Shown: positions 51,751-60,697 of the stretch, piece by piece
How the letters are laid out: the number at the start of each line of letters is the position of its first letter
Numbering within the stretch: position 1 is the stretch's first letter
DNA from: Flavilitoribacter sp020436695
Lineage (GTDB): Bacteria; Bacteroidota; Bacteroidia; Chitinophagales; Saprospiraceae
Direction of reading: 5' to 3'
DNA length: 64,000 nt
Assembly (NCBI GenBank): GCA_041392665.1
Contig: JAWKLQ010000005.1
Location: 124,001 to 188,000 of the forward strand
The notes under the pieces: generated by a model
The model's input: the letters and a program-made list of their open reading frames with translations, nothing else
Database searches by the model: none
Told to the model about the DNA's origin: nothing
Program-made: the position numbers and the translations under genes

Positions 51751-52911
51751 CTATTGCTCCATCAAAAGCTTCAACAACTTCCGGTCCAGCCGCAACCCAT
51801 ACCAATCCTCATACGCCACATCCGTCCGCCCGGAATTGAGAATGCCGAAGCTGCCCTTGAACTCCCACAGGGCAAAACCAATCCCGTTCTCTTTAAAAAT
51901 ACTCAGTATATCGCCGAACCAGGCCAGAAAGACATCGTGCGGCGTTTTATTCCAACAGCCGCATTCGCCGCAGTGTACGCCTACACCCTGATTTTTCAGT
52001 TCTATCCATGGAGCGTAGTAATTTTCCAGCATGTCTCGACTCAGGTACTGCTCACCAACCTGACCCGGCCACTTCACCTCCGGCAGATTTTCGGTGTCCT
52101 TCATGGCCCAGGGTGCTTTATAGTGGGAAATGATGCCCGGGAAATACCCCCGGCAGCTTTGTGCAATATCCAGATCCGTAATCTCTGGGATCACCTGATT
52201 GCCCACATTATTCCCGTCGGCAATGATCAGTGCATCTGGCTTGACGCTGCGGATCGCATGCGAGGCGGCTTCAGCCATTTTTCGATAAAGGGCTCCTGGT
52301 ATGGCACTTCTTTTTGAATGCTGGTCGTTCATATCTTCCCGCAAACAGGGCTCGTTGAGGAGATCGAAGCTAATCTTGTCCCGGGAGCCATTGCGAAAGC
52401 GCTTGGCCCAGAATTTCCAGTGGTGACAAAAATCGTCCATGGCCTGTTCGTCCTGCCAAAGGTTGTAAGGCTCTTCGAAGCCGGCATTCACGCAAAAGCC
52501 CGGTGCCCGGTGCAGATTCAGACTGACATGCAGATTGTATTTGTGTGCGAGAAAGACAAACTCCTCGATCTTTTCCACGGCTCGTTTGTCCATTTTGCGT
52601 ATGCGCCGTAATTCGATGGGTTTAGTTCGATCAAATTTAAGGTAAAAAGGATAGGCCATGGGCAAACGGACAAAATCAAAACCCCAGTCGGCCATCCATT
52701 TGAAATATTCTTCCTTAACCCCTTCCCGGGCATTGGCCGGATCGGGAGAGAAAAAGTCCAGAAAATTGAAGCCTTTCCAACGGGGAAGAACATGGTCGGT
52801 TGGAGGGTTGAAAATGGAGGCTTGTGCCAACTGTGGGCGGGAAAGCAACCCACCGGTGACCAATGCGGTGTTTTTGATGAAATCTCGGCGGTTCCAACTT
52901 GTTTGTTGCAT
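51751..52911 (-). CDS. Glycoside hydrolase family 5 (cellulase-type), Tat-exported
   Basis: A protein of 386 residues from the ATG at 52911. The N-terminus MQQTSWNRRDFIKNTALVTG is a twin-arginine signal; the frame is open 21 codons upstream but the Tat signal fixes the start. GH5 landmarks are FNFLDFFSPDPANAREG, DFVRLPMAYPFY, HVSLNLHRAPGFCVN, the acid/base Glu in SFDLLNEPCLRED, DALIIADGNNVG and, near the end, the nucleophile region GVHCGECGCWNKT, where the Glu of GECG is in place, plus a Trp-rich FALWEFKGSFGIL. The product likely cleaves beta-glucans or mannans in the periplasm. It is co-directional with the Nramp gene but 5 bp from it. Confidence 0.9.
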   Translation of the reverse strand: MQQTSWNRRDFIKNTALVTGGLLSRPQLAQASIFNPPTDHVLPRWKGFNFLDFFSPDPANAREGVKEEYFKWMADWGFDFVRLPMAYPFYLKFDRTKPIELRRIRKMDKRAVEKIEEFVFLAHKYNLHVSLNLHRAPGFCVNAGFEEPYNLWQDEQAMDDFCHHWKFWAKRFRNGSRDKISFDLLNEPCLREDMNDQHSKRSAIPGALYRKMAEAASHAIRSVKPDALIIADGNNVGNQVIPEITDLDIAQSCRGYFPGIISHYKAPWAMKDTENLPEVKWPGQVGEQYLSRDMLENYYAPWIELKNQGVGVHCGECGCWNKTPHDVFLAWFGDILSIFKENGIGFALWEFKGSFGILNSGRTDVAYEDWYGLRLDRKLLKLLMEQ

Positions 52912-52979
52912 GTATTTCTCGTTTTGTTTCGAAGCAAGGGTACAAAAAATAGGATGAGACACTATCCTGCTCACCGGGT

Positions 52980-54191
52980 TTAAAAGAGCGCAGTAATTAC
53001 TCCCTTCATTCCTAACCCTAGTGCCACCAGTAATACCACCAATCCCAAAATGTTGAGTGTGGTGGTATTGATATGCTTTCCCAGCAATTTACGATCATTC
53101 ATCACCCAAAGTAAAAAGCCGACGATGACCGGCAGTAGCATTCCGTTGGCTACCTGGGCAAATAGAATAACCAGGATGGGCTTAAAACCGATCAGGGCAA
53201 AGACGATGCCGACGCACAGTACGATCATCCAGATCAAACGAAATCGTCCGGACCGCAGATCTGCCGGCCAGCCCAGGACCCCTGCGGTAGCAAAGGCCGC
53301 TGCCAATGGAGCTGTAATGGATGAGGATAAACCGGCCGCCAGGAAGCCGAGCGCCAGGAAGGTAGGAGCCCAATCGCCCAATAATGGCTGCAATTGACGG
53401 GCCAGATCTCCGGCATTTTCTACTGTTTGGCCCGTACTGTGGAGCGCGGCGGCGGCAGTGATCACAATGGCCATGGTGATCAAACCTCCAACCGATACGG
53501 AGATTACCGTATCCCAACGGGCTGCGCGCAGTTGTGCAGGGTCCTGCCAGCGTTTGGAAGCCGTGGAGGCATGTAAGAACAGATTGTAGGGAACAATGGT
53601 GGTTCCGATTAGGCCCACTACCACCAGCAGTGATTTTTCCGGAAGGGCCGGCAGAAACAGACCTTTCAGGATCTCACCCCAATCCGGGCTTAAAAGTAAT
53701 GCTGATGCAAAGAATACGATACTCATGGTGCCCACCAACAACACAAGGAAACGTTCGATGGTGCGATACCGGCCGGAGTACAGCAGTAAAAAAGCGATCA
53801 GGCCGATCAATAATAACAGTGGACTAAAACGCATCAGCCCAATATGCCACTGCCACTGATTAAAACCCAGCACCGCTCCGGTCAGATTGCCGGCCTCGTA
53901 GGCCATATTGCCTCCGAGTATGGCGGCCAACACCAAACCAAATGCAACTATTCGTGCCCACGGTGAACTGATCTTACTGCGAATAGCTTCGCCCAGGCCC
54001 ATTTGGCCCGCTACGCCCAGGCGAGCCGCCATTTCCTGTAGCAGAATGGTGGCCAATGTGGAAAAAAGTACGGCCCAAAGTAGCGTATACCCATATCCTG
54101 CTCCGGAAAGTGTAGCCGTAGTGACGGTGCCCGGGCCAATAAAGGCGGCAGCAACCATAGCGGCCGGACCTATTTGTGTGATCTTTTTCAA
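52980..54191 (-). CDS. Nramp-related metal ion transporter
   Basis: A protein of 403 residues with about eleven membrane segments. The fold of Nramp transporters is clear (AGYGYTLLWAVLFSTLATILLQEMAARLG; TIVPYNLFLHASTASKRW). However, the TM1 metal-binding DPGN motif of classical Nramp reads GPGTVTTAT here, and the TM6 MPHN motif reads VPYN, so the Asp and Met that bind Mn or Fe are replaced. Such relatives may carry other ions, for example Mg, or a different set. It lies between the GH5 gene and a divergent AcpH gene. The name is secure; the substrate is not. Confidence 0.85.
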   Translation of the reverse strand: MKKITQIGPAAMVAAAFIGPGTVTTATLSGAGYGYTLLWAVLFSTLATILLQEMAARLGVAGQMGLGEAIRSKISSPWARIVAFGLVLAAILGGNMAYEAGNLTGAVLGFNQWQWHIGLMRFSPLLLLIGLIAFLLLYSGRYRTIERFLVLLVGTMSIVFFASALLLSPDWGEILKGLFLPALPEKSLLVVVGLIGTTIVPYNLFLHASTASKRWQDPAQLRAARWDTVISVSVGGLITMAIVITAAAALHSTGQTVENAGDLARQLQPLLGDWAPTFLALGFLAAGLSSSITAPLAAAFATAGVLGWPADLRSGRFRLIWMIVLCVGIVFALIGFKPILVILFAQVANGMLLPVIVGFLLWVMNDRKLLGKHINTTTLNILGLVVLLVALGLGMKGVITALF

Positions 54192-54504
54192 ACCAGCGGA
54201 TTTTAGTTGCCTAAAAATAACAATTCAACAGAGATCGGAATTGGCACGCTGAATTTCTATACCATGATGTGCCAGATCTCGGGGATGGCCATGAGAGGTT
54301 ATCTGGATAAACAAAGTATCTAGCGGATTTACTATGCCCAAAACTTGACGGTGCGCAGTATATCACTACCTTTGGGAGGGGAGTTAAGAAAACGAGTCGT
54401 TGTTATCTGCCTTCCGTATTCACGGAAAGAAACACATGGTAAAATTTTAGCAGTCCGCAAGACATCACAGTATTGCAGCATCACAACATTACAACATCAA
54501 TAAA
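54192..54504. other. Intergenic region with consensus promoter and iterated words
   Basis: CTTG at 54344-54347 and TACCTTTG at 54367-54374, 19 bases apart, form a Bacteroidota promoter for acpH, 130 bp before its ATG. 54463-54501 holds the iterated word CATCACAGTATTGCAGCATC and ACAACATTACAACATC, related to 13855-13900. Nothing else was recognised. Confidence 0.6.
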
Positions 54505-55092
54505 ATGAATTTCCTCGCACATATGCGGCTTTCCTGTGGGAACGACACCTTGGTGACGGGGAACTTTCTGGGTGATCTGCTACGCAATAACGAAATTCGA
54601 AAACTTCCCGAAGCGATACAGGATGGCGTCCGTCTGCACCGTAAGATCGATATCTATACCGATACCCATCCGGTAGTACGCCAAAGTACCCGGCGGTTGC
54701 ACGCCCGCCACGGGAAATACGCTTCCGTGCTGGTCGATATTTACTACGATTTTTTTTTATCCCGCCATTGGGAGCACTTTTATCCGGAACCGTTAGTGAT
54801 CTTTACGCGGCAGGTATATGAGCAGCTACTCGGCCATCAGGAGGTGATGCCGGAACGAACCCGCCAATATTTAAAATCGATGATTGCCGGTGACTGGTTG
54901 ATGAGCTATTCTACTTACGAGGGAATGGCCGATACTTTCGGCCGGATGGCAAAACGGGTGTCTAATCCAAAACTCTTTTCCGGAGCAGTGGATAGTCTGA
55001 AAGAACATGAGGCAGAATTGGAAACCGATTTCCTGAGCTTTTTTCCGGATATTCTGAATTATGTGGAAGGCGAGTGTGTGGGGAGTCAGTGA
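54505..55092 (+). CDS. acpH: Acyl carrier protein phosphodiesterase
   Basis: AcpH removes 4'-phosphopantetheine from acyl carrier protein. The protein has 195 residues, the family size, and starts MNFLAHMRLSCGNDTLVTGN. Metal-ligand residues are visible in HMRLSC, GNFLGDLLR, GVRLHRKIDIYTDTHPVV and ILVDIYYDFFLSRHW-like VLVDIYYDFFLSRHW. The later helices MIAGDWLMSYSTYEGMADTF and ETDFLSFFPDI agree with the HD-like fold. A consensus promoter lies 130 bp upstream. An iterated-word inverted repeat follows the stop. Confidence 0.9.
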   Translation: MNFLAHMRLSCGNDTLVTGNFLGDLLRNNEIRKLPEAIQDGVRLHRKIDIYTDTHPVVRQSTRRLHARHGKYASVLVDIYYDFFLSRHWEHFYPEPLVIFTRQVYEQLLGHQEVMPERTRQYLKSMIAGDWLMSYSTYEGMADTFGRMAKRVSNPKLFSGAVDSLKEHEAELETDFLSFFPDILNYVEGECVGSQ

Positions 55093-55093
55093 G

Positions 55094-55288
55094 AGTCATA
55101 AGTCGATTAGTCGTAAGTCATAAGTCAATGATGAGTCCTTGCTGTTTTAGGGTCTTTGTACCACCCACATAGGCATGCGCTGATCCAGCGGGAAAATATT
55201 CCGCCAAAAACGTAGAAGGCAGAAAAATATTCCTGCCTTTTTATGAAAACTAGTTATGAGACTGGTGACTTACGACTCACCGACTTAC
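55094..55288. repeat. Iterated-word inverted repeat, AGTCGTAAGTC type
   Basis: The left arm at 55094-55137 carries AAGTCGATTAGTCGTAAGTC and neighbours; the right arm at 55266-55288 reads GACTTACGACTCACCGACTT. The word AAGTCGRTTAGTCGTAAGTC is shared with 45341-45373, ten kilobases away. It lies between convergent acpH and porT. Confidence 0.65.
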
Positions 55289-55298
55289 TACTAAACAC

Positions 55299-56048
55299 CT
55301 ATCCCTCAAAGTGGAAAGATACCGTAAATGTCCTCGACAGGATCTTCTCCAACACCGTACTTTCCTCAAGATTAGGATTGAAGATCAGCGTATTGCCTAT
55401 ACCGTGTGATACCTTGAATTCCGGAGAAAAGATGAAATAAGGGAAAAAGAACTGAATACCTGCCCCGTACTCTATAGCAAAATCGTGGGGTGATATTTTG
55501 ACGAGTGTTTCTGCCTGACGGGTACGCGAATCACTGGCTACGTCAAAGTTGTACTTGATACCTGCGATCACGAATAGGCGTTTATCCCGGTAGGGCGCAG
55601 ATTTATAACGGAAGTGAAAAGGCATTTCCACCAAAACCGAAGTCACTTTTCTCTGGGTAAAATCCCGTACCCGGCTCTCCCGGTCGTAGCGCAGGTTGCG
55701 TTCGGCAAAGGAAAGGGTAGGGAGGAAGCGGAAATCGAAATACTGTCCGATCTTCAGGTTGGTGACGATACCCAGGTTGAAGCCCGGACCGTCTATCGAT
55801 TCCACAGACTGGATACTATCGCTGTAGATAAAATCCCGGGACCGGAACGGCAGAAAGGAAGCCCGGTTGATCGCCAGGGTAATACCGAAATAATATGGCT
55901 TGGTCTGAAAATCGTAAAAGTTGTAGTTGCCCAGATCTCTCCGCTGGCCCTGTAGCAGAAGGGGGCAAAGGCCAAGCAATAACAGTAGCAGGAAAGCTAC
56001 TTTTCTCCAAGATAGATGGAACAAACTCCGAGCGTTAAGGGTATACAT
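55299..56048 (-). CDS. porT: PorT, type IX secretion system outer-membrane protein
   Basis: A protein of 249 residues with a signal-like hydrophobic stretch (KVAFLLLLLLGLCPLLLQGQ) then a beta-barrel. Family features are KPYYFGITLAINRASFLPFR, GPGFNLGIVTNLKIGQYFDF, RFLPTLSFAERNLRYDRE, VEMPFHFRYKSAPYRDKRLF and HDFAIEYGAGIQFFFPYFIF, ending with an aromatic strand TFTVSFHFEG. PorT is needed for T9SS function in Bacteroidota. The start MYTLNARSLFHL lies inside the end of ubiE, overlapping by about 52 bp, and the ubiE-porT pair is conserved in this phylum. Confidence 0.9.
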   Translation of the reverse strand: MYTLNARSLFHLSWRKVAFLLLLLLGLCPLLLQGQRRDLGNYNFYDFQTKPYYFGITLAINRASFLPFRSRDFIYSDSIQSVESIDGPGFNLGIVTNLKIGQYFDFRFLPTLSFAERNLRYDRESRVRDFTQRKVTSVLVEMPFHFRYKSAPYRDKRLFVIAGIKYNFDVASDSRTRQAETLVKISPHDFAIEYGAGIQFFFPYFIFSPEFKVSHGIGNTLIFNPNLEESTVLEKILSRTFTVSFHFEG

Positions 56049-56725
56049 CGATTCGATTTGAAGCCCGTTTGGGTTAATATGTTCAAAAATTGATCTCCGT
56101 CCGGAAAGGCTTGTACCGACTCGTAGAGATAGCGATATGCCTTGGGATCCTTGGACGTAAACTTGCCGATAAAAGGCAAAATGTTCTTAAAGTAAAAGTG
56201 ATAGAGTTGCCGGAACGGGAAAACTGTGGGCTGGGAAAATTCCAGGATCACCGCCTTTCCGCCGGGCCGGAGCACACGGTGCATTTCACGCAACCCCTGC
56301 TCCAGATGCTCAAAATTTCTTACTCCAAATGCAACGGTAAGGGCATCGAATGTATTGTCCGGGAAAGGTAAATTCTCTGAGTCGCCCTCCGCCAGGGTGA
56401 TGATCTGCGAAAGGCTTTTTTGGGCTATTTTTTTGCGACCGATCTCCAGCATTTCCACCGAAATGTCGACTCCAACTACTTCTTCGGGCGATAGTTGTTT
56501 TACCGCTTCTATAGCCAGATCGGCCGTGCCGGTGGCTACATCCAGTAAAATTTTCGGTTGATCTTCCCGGAGCAGCCGGATCGCCTTTTTGCGCCAGATC
56601 GTATCGATTCCCAGGGATAGCAATCGATTCAGAAAATCGTAATACGGCGCAATACGATTGAACATGGTGGATACCTGCTTCTTTTTGCTGCCCTGTTCTT
56701 CGTATGGTTTGACGGTCTTATTCAT
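55997..56725 (-). CDS. ubiE: Demethylmenaquinone methyltransferase
   Basis: SAM-dependent C-methylation, the last step of menaquinone synthesis (often called menG). It has 242 residues from the ATG at 56725 (MNKTVKPYEEQGSKKKQ); the frame runs 48 codons further up but lacks homology. Motif I is LLDVATGTADLAIEAVK, post-I GVDISVEMLEIGRKKI, motif II DALTVAFGVRNFEHLEQGL, and motif III MHRVLRPGGKAVILEFSQP. The UbiE-specific FNRIAPYYDFLNRLLSLGID is present. It overlaps porT downstream, so the two should be co-transcribed. Confidence 0.95.
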   Translation of the reverse strand: MNKTVKPYEEQGSKKKQVSTMFNRIAPYYDFLNRLLSLGIDTIWRKKAIRLLREDQPKILLDVATGTADLAIEAVKQLSPEEVVGVDISVEMLEIGRKKIAQKSLSQIITLAEGDSENLPFPDNTFDALTVAFGVRNFEHLEQGLREMHRVLRPGGKAVILEFSQPTVFPFRQLYHFYFKNILPFIGKFTSKDPKAYRYLYESVQAFPDGDQFLNILTQTGFKSNRCIPLTLGVCSIYLGEK

Positions 56726-56803
56726 AATTGGATTGGCTTCTGTAGTTCCGATTCCAAGAAGTAACACCATTCCACACCGATAGTTTAAGATAGAGGTGGG
56801 GCG

Positions 56804-56887
56804 GTGAGTAGGTGAAGCGGTGAGGAAGTAAGACAGTGAGTAGGTGAGATGATTATTAACTTTCCTCACCCACTCACTTCCTCACTA
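56804..56887. repeat. Iterated-word inverted repeat, GTGAGTAGGTGA type
   Basis: The left arm carries GGTGAGTAGGTGAAGCGGTG and GTGAGTAGGTGAG; the right arm, from about 56859, reads TCCTCACCCACTCACTTCCT. It fills the gap between the aminotransferase stop (56888) and the upstream end of ubiE. Confidence 0.6.
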
Positions 56888-58123
56888 CTAAAGGGCTAAT
56901 GCATTATTCTGCACCCCAACGGTATTTTCCACTCTTCCCGGATATTCGATCAGTGCTCTTTCCAGGCAGTCCATCGCTGCTTCCAGATCGGTGGTGTTGA
57001 GCACGTACGCAATGCGCACCTCATCGTGGCCAAGTCCGGGGGTGGCATAGAACCCACGGCCAGGTGATAGCATGACGGTCGCGCCATTATACTCAAAATC
57101 TTCGAGCAGCCAGCGACAGAAATTATCGGCGTCATCGATGGGAAACTGGGTGAAACAATAGAACGCACCTCCCGGTTTATAACTCACCACGCCCGGCATG
57201 GCCTGCAGGCGGCGATAGACGGTTTGGCGACGACGGTCGTATTCCTGTTTGACATCCCGCAAATAAGCTTCTTCCACATCCAGGGTAGCTTCGGCAAATA
57301 TTTGCCCGAAACCGGGAGGGCTCAGACGCAGCTTGGCGAAGCGGGAAGCCGCCGCCAATACTTCCTGATTGTAAGTGATGAGTGCCCCGATCCGGGCACC
57401 ACAGGCGCTGTAGCGCTTGGAAAGTGAATCGATCACGATCACATTGTCGCGAATGCTGTCCAGGCGCAGTGTACTGAAAAAATCTTGTCCGTCGTAGCAG
57501 AATTCGCGGTATACCTCATCCACAAAAAGGAAAAGATTGTGCTTCTTGACGATGGCGGCCAGTTCTTCCAATGCTTCCTGCGGATAAAAGCAACCCGTAG
57601 GATTATTGGGGTTGGTAATAAAGATAGCTTTCGTTTTCGGTCCGATCACCGATTCGAAAGCTTCCTTGTCCGGCAGGGCAAAGCCTGTTTCAATACTGGA
57701 AGTAATGGGTTTAATACGGATATCGCCGATGTGGGCAAAACCGTTGTAATTGGCATAGAAAGGCTCCGGAATGATCACTTCGTCACCGGCATCCAGGCAG
57801 CTCAGGAACATAAACTGAATGGCTTCCGAACCACCGGTGGTGATCATGATATTTTCCGCCTTCAGATCCACATGGAAGCGGTGATAGTAGTGGACCAGTT
57901 TTTCCCGGTAAGACGCGTTACCTTCTGCTGGGCTGTAGGCCAGTACCTTCATATTGGTCGCTCGTACCGCCGCCAGCGCCGCCGCCGGAGTTTCGATATC
58001 AGGCTGTCCGATATTCAGGTGATAGACTTTTTTTCCCGCCGCTTTAACCCGGTCGGCAATGGGAATCAATTTGCGAAAGGGTGACAATGGCGTCTGCTCC
58101 CCTCGCTTAGAAACAGAAGGCAT
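56888..58123 (-). CDS. Class I/II aminotransferase
   Basis: PLP enzyme of 411 residues beginning MPSVSKRGEQTPLSPFRKL. Visible motifs are HLNIGQPDIETPAAALAAVR, the substrate loop YSPAEGNASYRE, ITTGGSEAIQFMFLSCLDAG, the NPNNPTGCFYPQEALEEL block with the conserved Asn, VDEVYREFCYDG, the Schiff-base Lys in DSLSKRYSACGARIGAL, and the C-terminal Arg in DEVRIAYVLN. It could use aspartate, aromatic or branched amino acids; the sequence alone does not decide. It lies alone upstream of ubiE in the same direction. Confidence 0.9.
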   Translation of the reverse strand: MPSVSKRGEQTPLSPFRKLIPIADRVKAAGKKVYHLNIGQPDIETPAAALAAVRATNMKVLAYSPAEGNASYREKLVHYYHRFHVDLKAENIMITTGGSEAIQFMFLSCLDAGDEVIIPEPFYANYNGFAHIGDIRIKPITSSIETGFALPDKEAFESVIGPKTKAIFITNPNNPTGCFYPQEALEELAAIVKKHNLFLFVDEVYREFCYDGQDFFSTLRLDSIRDNVIVIDSLSKRYSACGARIGALITYNQEVLAAASRFAKLRLSPPGFGQIFAEATLDVEEAYLRDVKQEYDRRRQTVYRRLQAMPGVVSYKPGGAFYCFTQFPIDDADNFCRWLLEDFEYNGATVMLSPGRGFYATPGLGHDEVRIAYVLNTTDLEAAMDCLERALIEYPGRVENTVGVQNNALAL

Positions 58124-58464
58124 GTTATAAAAATTTAAGTGATTAAATGCAAATGAGCATAGCTTACCAGTCTTTTGGCTTTGTGATTAGGAATTTTGGT
58201 GTTGTCCTGTTTTTGACAAAAATAGCGCCAAATATAGGCTTATTTAATATCCGGGGAAAGCCTTGTTGGGAGTTTCCTGCCGGGCATTTTCATAAAAAAA
58301 GATAAAAGTCTTAATGGTAAAACACTTGATCAACCTGTAAAGGTTTGATTATTAGCTGTATAAGCCCTTTGTTTTTACGCTGTATGTAGACCTGCCAGAT
58401 TTACCCAATCTGGCAGGTCTACGTCAGATTTTTGTACCTTTAAGCACAAGAAACTAAAACGACG
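58124..58464. other. GH97 upstream region with perfect 16-bp palindrome
   Basis: GTAGACCTGCCAGATT at 58386-58401 pairs perfectly with its complement at 58407-58422 around a 5-base loop TACCC. It ends 42 bp before the GH97 ATG. A possible -7 element TACCTTTA lies at 58435-58442, so the -33 position falls inside the right arm. The palindrome could be an operator, a leader hairpin or a dispersed repeat. The rest of the gap holds nothing recognised. Confidence 0.65.
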
Positions 58465-60543
58465 ATGAAAAATCTATCCATTCTGCTACCGGCGGTCGGT
58501 TTACTCTTTTTGTATGCCTGCGAACCTGCCGAAAGGTCATTGAGCGTACAATCCCCTTCCGGGAATATTTCCATTCAATTTCAACTGACCGAAAACGGTG
58601 TCCCTCAATACACGGTTGCCCACGGTGATGAGATCGTACTTGATTGGTCTACCATGGGCTTTGAATTCCGGGATCAACCTTCGATGACCAGTGATTTCTA
58701 CGTAGAGGATCATTCAACCCATGAAAAAAATGAAACCTGGGAAATGCCCTGGGGTGAACAACGGGAGGTGCTAAATCACTACAATGAATTGGAGATCAGC
58801 CTAAGAGAGAAAAAAACATCCGACTTACGACAATTAAAGATTTATTTCCGAGCCTATGATGACGGCATTGCCTTCCGATACGAATTCCCAGAACAGGAAG
58901 GCGTCGACAGCCTTATCATTACGGATGAACTCACTCAATTCCAACTCACCGGAGACCATACCTGCTGGTGGATACCCGGCGACTGGGACATTTACGAACA
59001 CCTATACAATACCACAAAATTCAGTGAAATTGATGCCATCGCCAAGCGGGATCACCCCAATCTGGCACAAACCTACATTCCGGAAAATGCCGTGAACACG
59101 CCGGTGACGATGCGCACGGCTTCCGGCCTGCACCTGAGCTTTCACGAAGCCAATCTGACCGACTATGCGGGTATGACCCTGCAGGTACATCCCGATAGCC
59201 TGCTGATGGTGAGCGAACTGGTAGGCTCCACGCGCTATGGTTATAAAGTGAAACGTGCCCTGCCATTCAAGACGCCGTGGCGCAGTGTGCAGATCAGTGA
59301 AGATGCACCCGGCCTGATCGAGTCCAAACTGATCGTCAATCTCAACGACCCGAACAAGATCGGTGACGTGAGCTGGTTCAATCCCAAAAAATACGTCGGC
59401 ATCTGGTGGGAAATGCACCTGGAAAGATCCAGTTGGGACCTGGCCAGCGGCAAACACGGCGCTACTACCGAGCATACAAAGGATTACATCGACTTTGCTG
59501 CCGCCAACAATATCGGCGGGGTACTGGTAGAAGGCTGGAATACCGGCTGGGAGCACTGGATCGGATTCGATGATCGGGAAGGGGTCTTTGATTTTGTAAC
59601 GCCATATCCGGATTACGACCTGGAAGAAGTAGTGCGTTACGCCAAAGAAAAGGGCGTGGAAATGATCATGCACCATGAAACCTCCGCCGCCCCGCGCACT
59701 TATGATCAGCAACTGGATACAGCTTACGCCCTGATGCAGCGACTGGGTATCCATTCGGTGAAAACCGGTTATGTAGGCCCCATCATTCCAAAGGGAGAAC
59801 ACCATCACGGTCAATGGATGGTACAGCACTACCGCCGGGTATTGGAAAAAGGTGCGGAAACGCAGGTCGCCATAGACGCGCACGAGCCGATCAAAGCGAC
59901 CGGCATTCGACGGACTTATCCAAATGCTATTGCCCGGGAAGGGCTGCGTGGACAGGAATTCAATGCCTGGGCGACAGACGGGGGGAATCCGCCGGAGCAC
60001 CTTCCCATTGTGGCCTTTACCCGGATGCTGGCCGGTCCGATCGATTTTACTCCCGGTGTTTTTAAGATCAAACTAGCCCCTGATAAACCGGAAAATCAGA
60101 TCAATACCACGCTGGCCCAGCAACTGGCACTTTATGTGGTGATCTACAGCCCCATACAAATGGCCTGTGATCTGATCGAACACTATGAAGAACAACCGGC
60201 CTTCCAGTTCATTCGCGACGTGGGTGTTGACTGGGAACAAAGCAAAGTGCTAAACGGCGAAGTAGGAGATTTCGTCACTATTGCCCGGGAGGAACGCAGC
60301 ACTGGTAACTGGTTCGTGGGTAGTATTACCGATGAAAATGCCCGAACAGTCAACATCGATTTCAGCTTCCTGGATCCGGATGCCACCTACGAGGCTATCG
60401 TTTATCATGATGGAGAGGACGCCCACTGGGATCGTAATCCGACCAGTATTTTGATCGACCCCATGGACATTGATGCCGGTACGGTGCAGACCTTTGCTCT
60501 AGCTCCCGGCGGGGGGCTGGCTATCAGTTTGATTAAGCAATAA
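58465..60543 (+). CDS. Glycoside hydrolase family 97, lipoprotein
   Basis: A protein of 692 residues. MKNLSILLPAVGLLFLYAC is a lipoprotein signal with lipidated Cys19. GH97 order is clear: an N-terminal beta-sandwich (LSVQSPSGNISIQFQLTENG), a TIM barrel with ANNIGGVLVEGWNTGWEHW, MIMHHETSAAPRTYDQQLDT and IDAHEPIKATGIRRTYPNA, and the late acidic region GLRGQEFNAWATDGGNPPEH, then a C-terminal beta domain ending ALAPGGGLAISL. The family contains inverting alpha-glucosidases (SusB) and retaining alpha-galactosidases; the catalytic acid set was not resolved by eye. It is anchored to a membrane, likely the outer. It stands alone behind the palindrome. Confidence 0.93.
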   Translation: MKNLSILLPAVGLLFLYACEPAERSLSVQSPSGNISIQFQLTENGVPQYTVAHGDEIVLDWSTMGFEFRDQPSMTSDFYVEDHSTHEKNETWEMPWGEQREVLNHYNELEISLREKKTSDLRQLKIYFRAYDDGIAFRYEFPEQEGVDSLIITDELTQFQLTGDHTCWWIPGDWDIYEHLYNTTKFSEIDAIAKRDHPNLAQTYIPENAVNTPVTMRTASGLHLSFHEANLTDYAGMTLQVHPDSLLMVSELVGSTRYGYKVKRALPFKTPWRSVQISEDAPGLIESKLIVNLNDPNKIGDVSWFNPKKYVGIWWEMHLERSSWDLASGKHGATTEHTKDYIDFAAANNIGGVLVEGWNTGWEHWIGFDDREGVFDFVTPYPDYDLEEVVRYAKEKGVEMIMHHETSAAPRTYDQQLDTAYALMQRLGIHSVKTGYVGPIIPKGEHHHGQWMVQHYRRVLEKGAETQVAIDAHEPIKATGIRRTYPNAIAREGLRGQEFNAWATDGGNPPEHLPIVAFTRMLAGPIDFTPGVFKIKLAPDKPENQINTTLAQQLALYVVIYSPIQMACDLIEHYEEQPAFQFIRDVGVDWEQSKVLNGEVGDFVTIAREERSTGNWFVGSITDENARTVNIDFSFLDPDATYEAIVYHDGEDAHWDRNPTSILIDPMDIDAGTVQTFALAPGGGLAISLIKQ

Positions 60544-60554
60544 AGATGAATTAG

Positions 60555-60683
60555 AGCGTGGAAGTGACTTTTCCGGCTGGCCACTTCCGCAATTGGGAAG
60601 TAGCAGGTAACTTTATGGAACCGGAAGATCAGGGTGTTTATGACAGGATCATCCTGCAAGCGGCAAGAGCGAGTATTAAATAA
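60555..60683 (+). pseudogene. Possible gene remnant, C-terminal end of unknown protein
   Basis: A 42-codon open frame with protein-like composition: VTFPAGHFRNWEVAGNFMEP, then EDQGVYDRIILQAARASIK and a TAA at 60681. It has no ATG at its beginning (a GTG at 60564 is the only candidate start) and is bounded by a TAG at 60552. It looks like the end of a lost gene, but I do not recognise the family, and chance is not excluded. Confidence 0.3.
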
Positions 60684-60697
60684 TACCAACGGTTACC

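Noticed and set aside
59002..60000. A 332-codon minus-strand frame inside the GH97 gene
   Set aside because: Lies entirely opposite a conserved catalytic domain and lacks any family signature.
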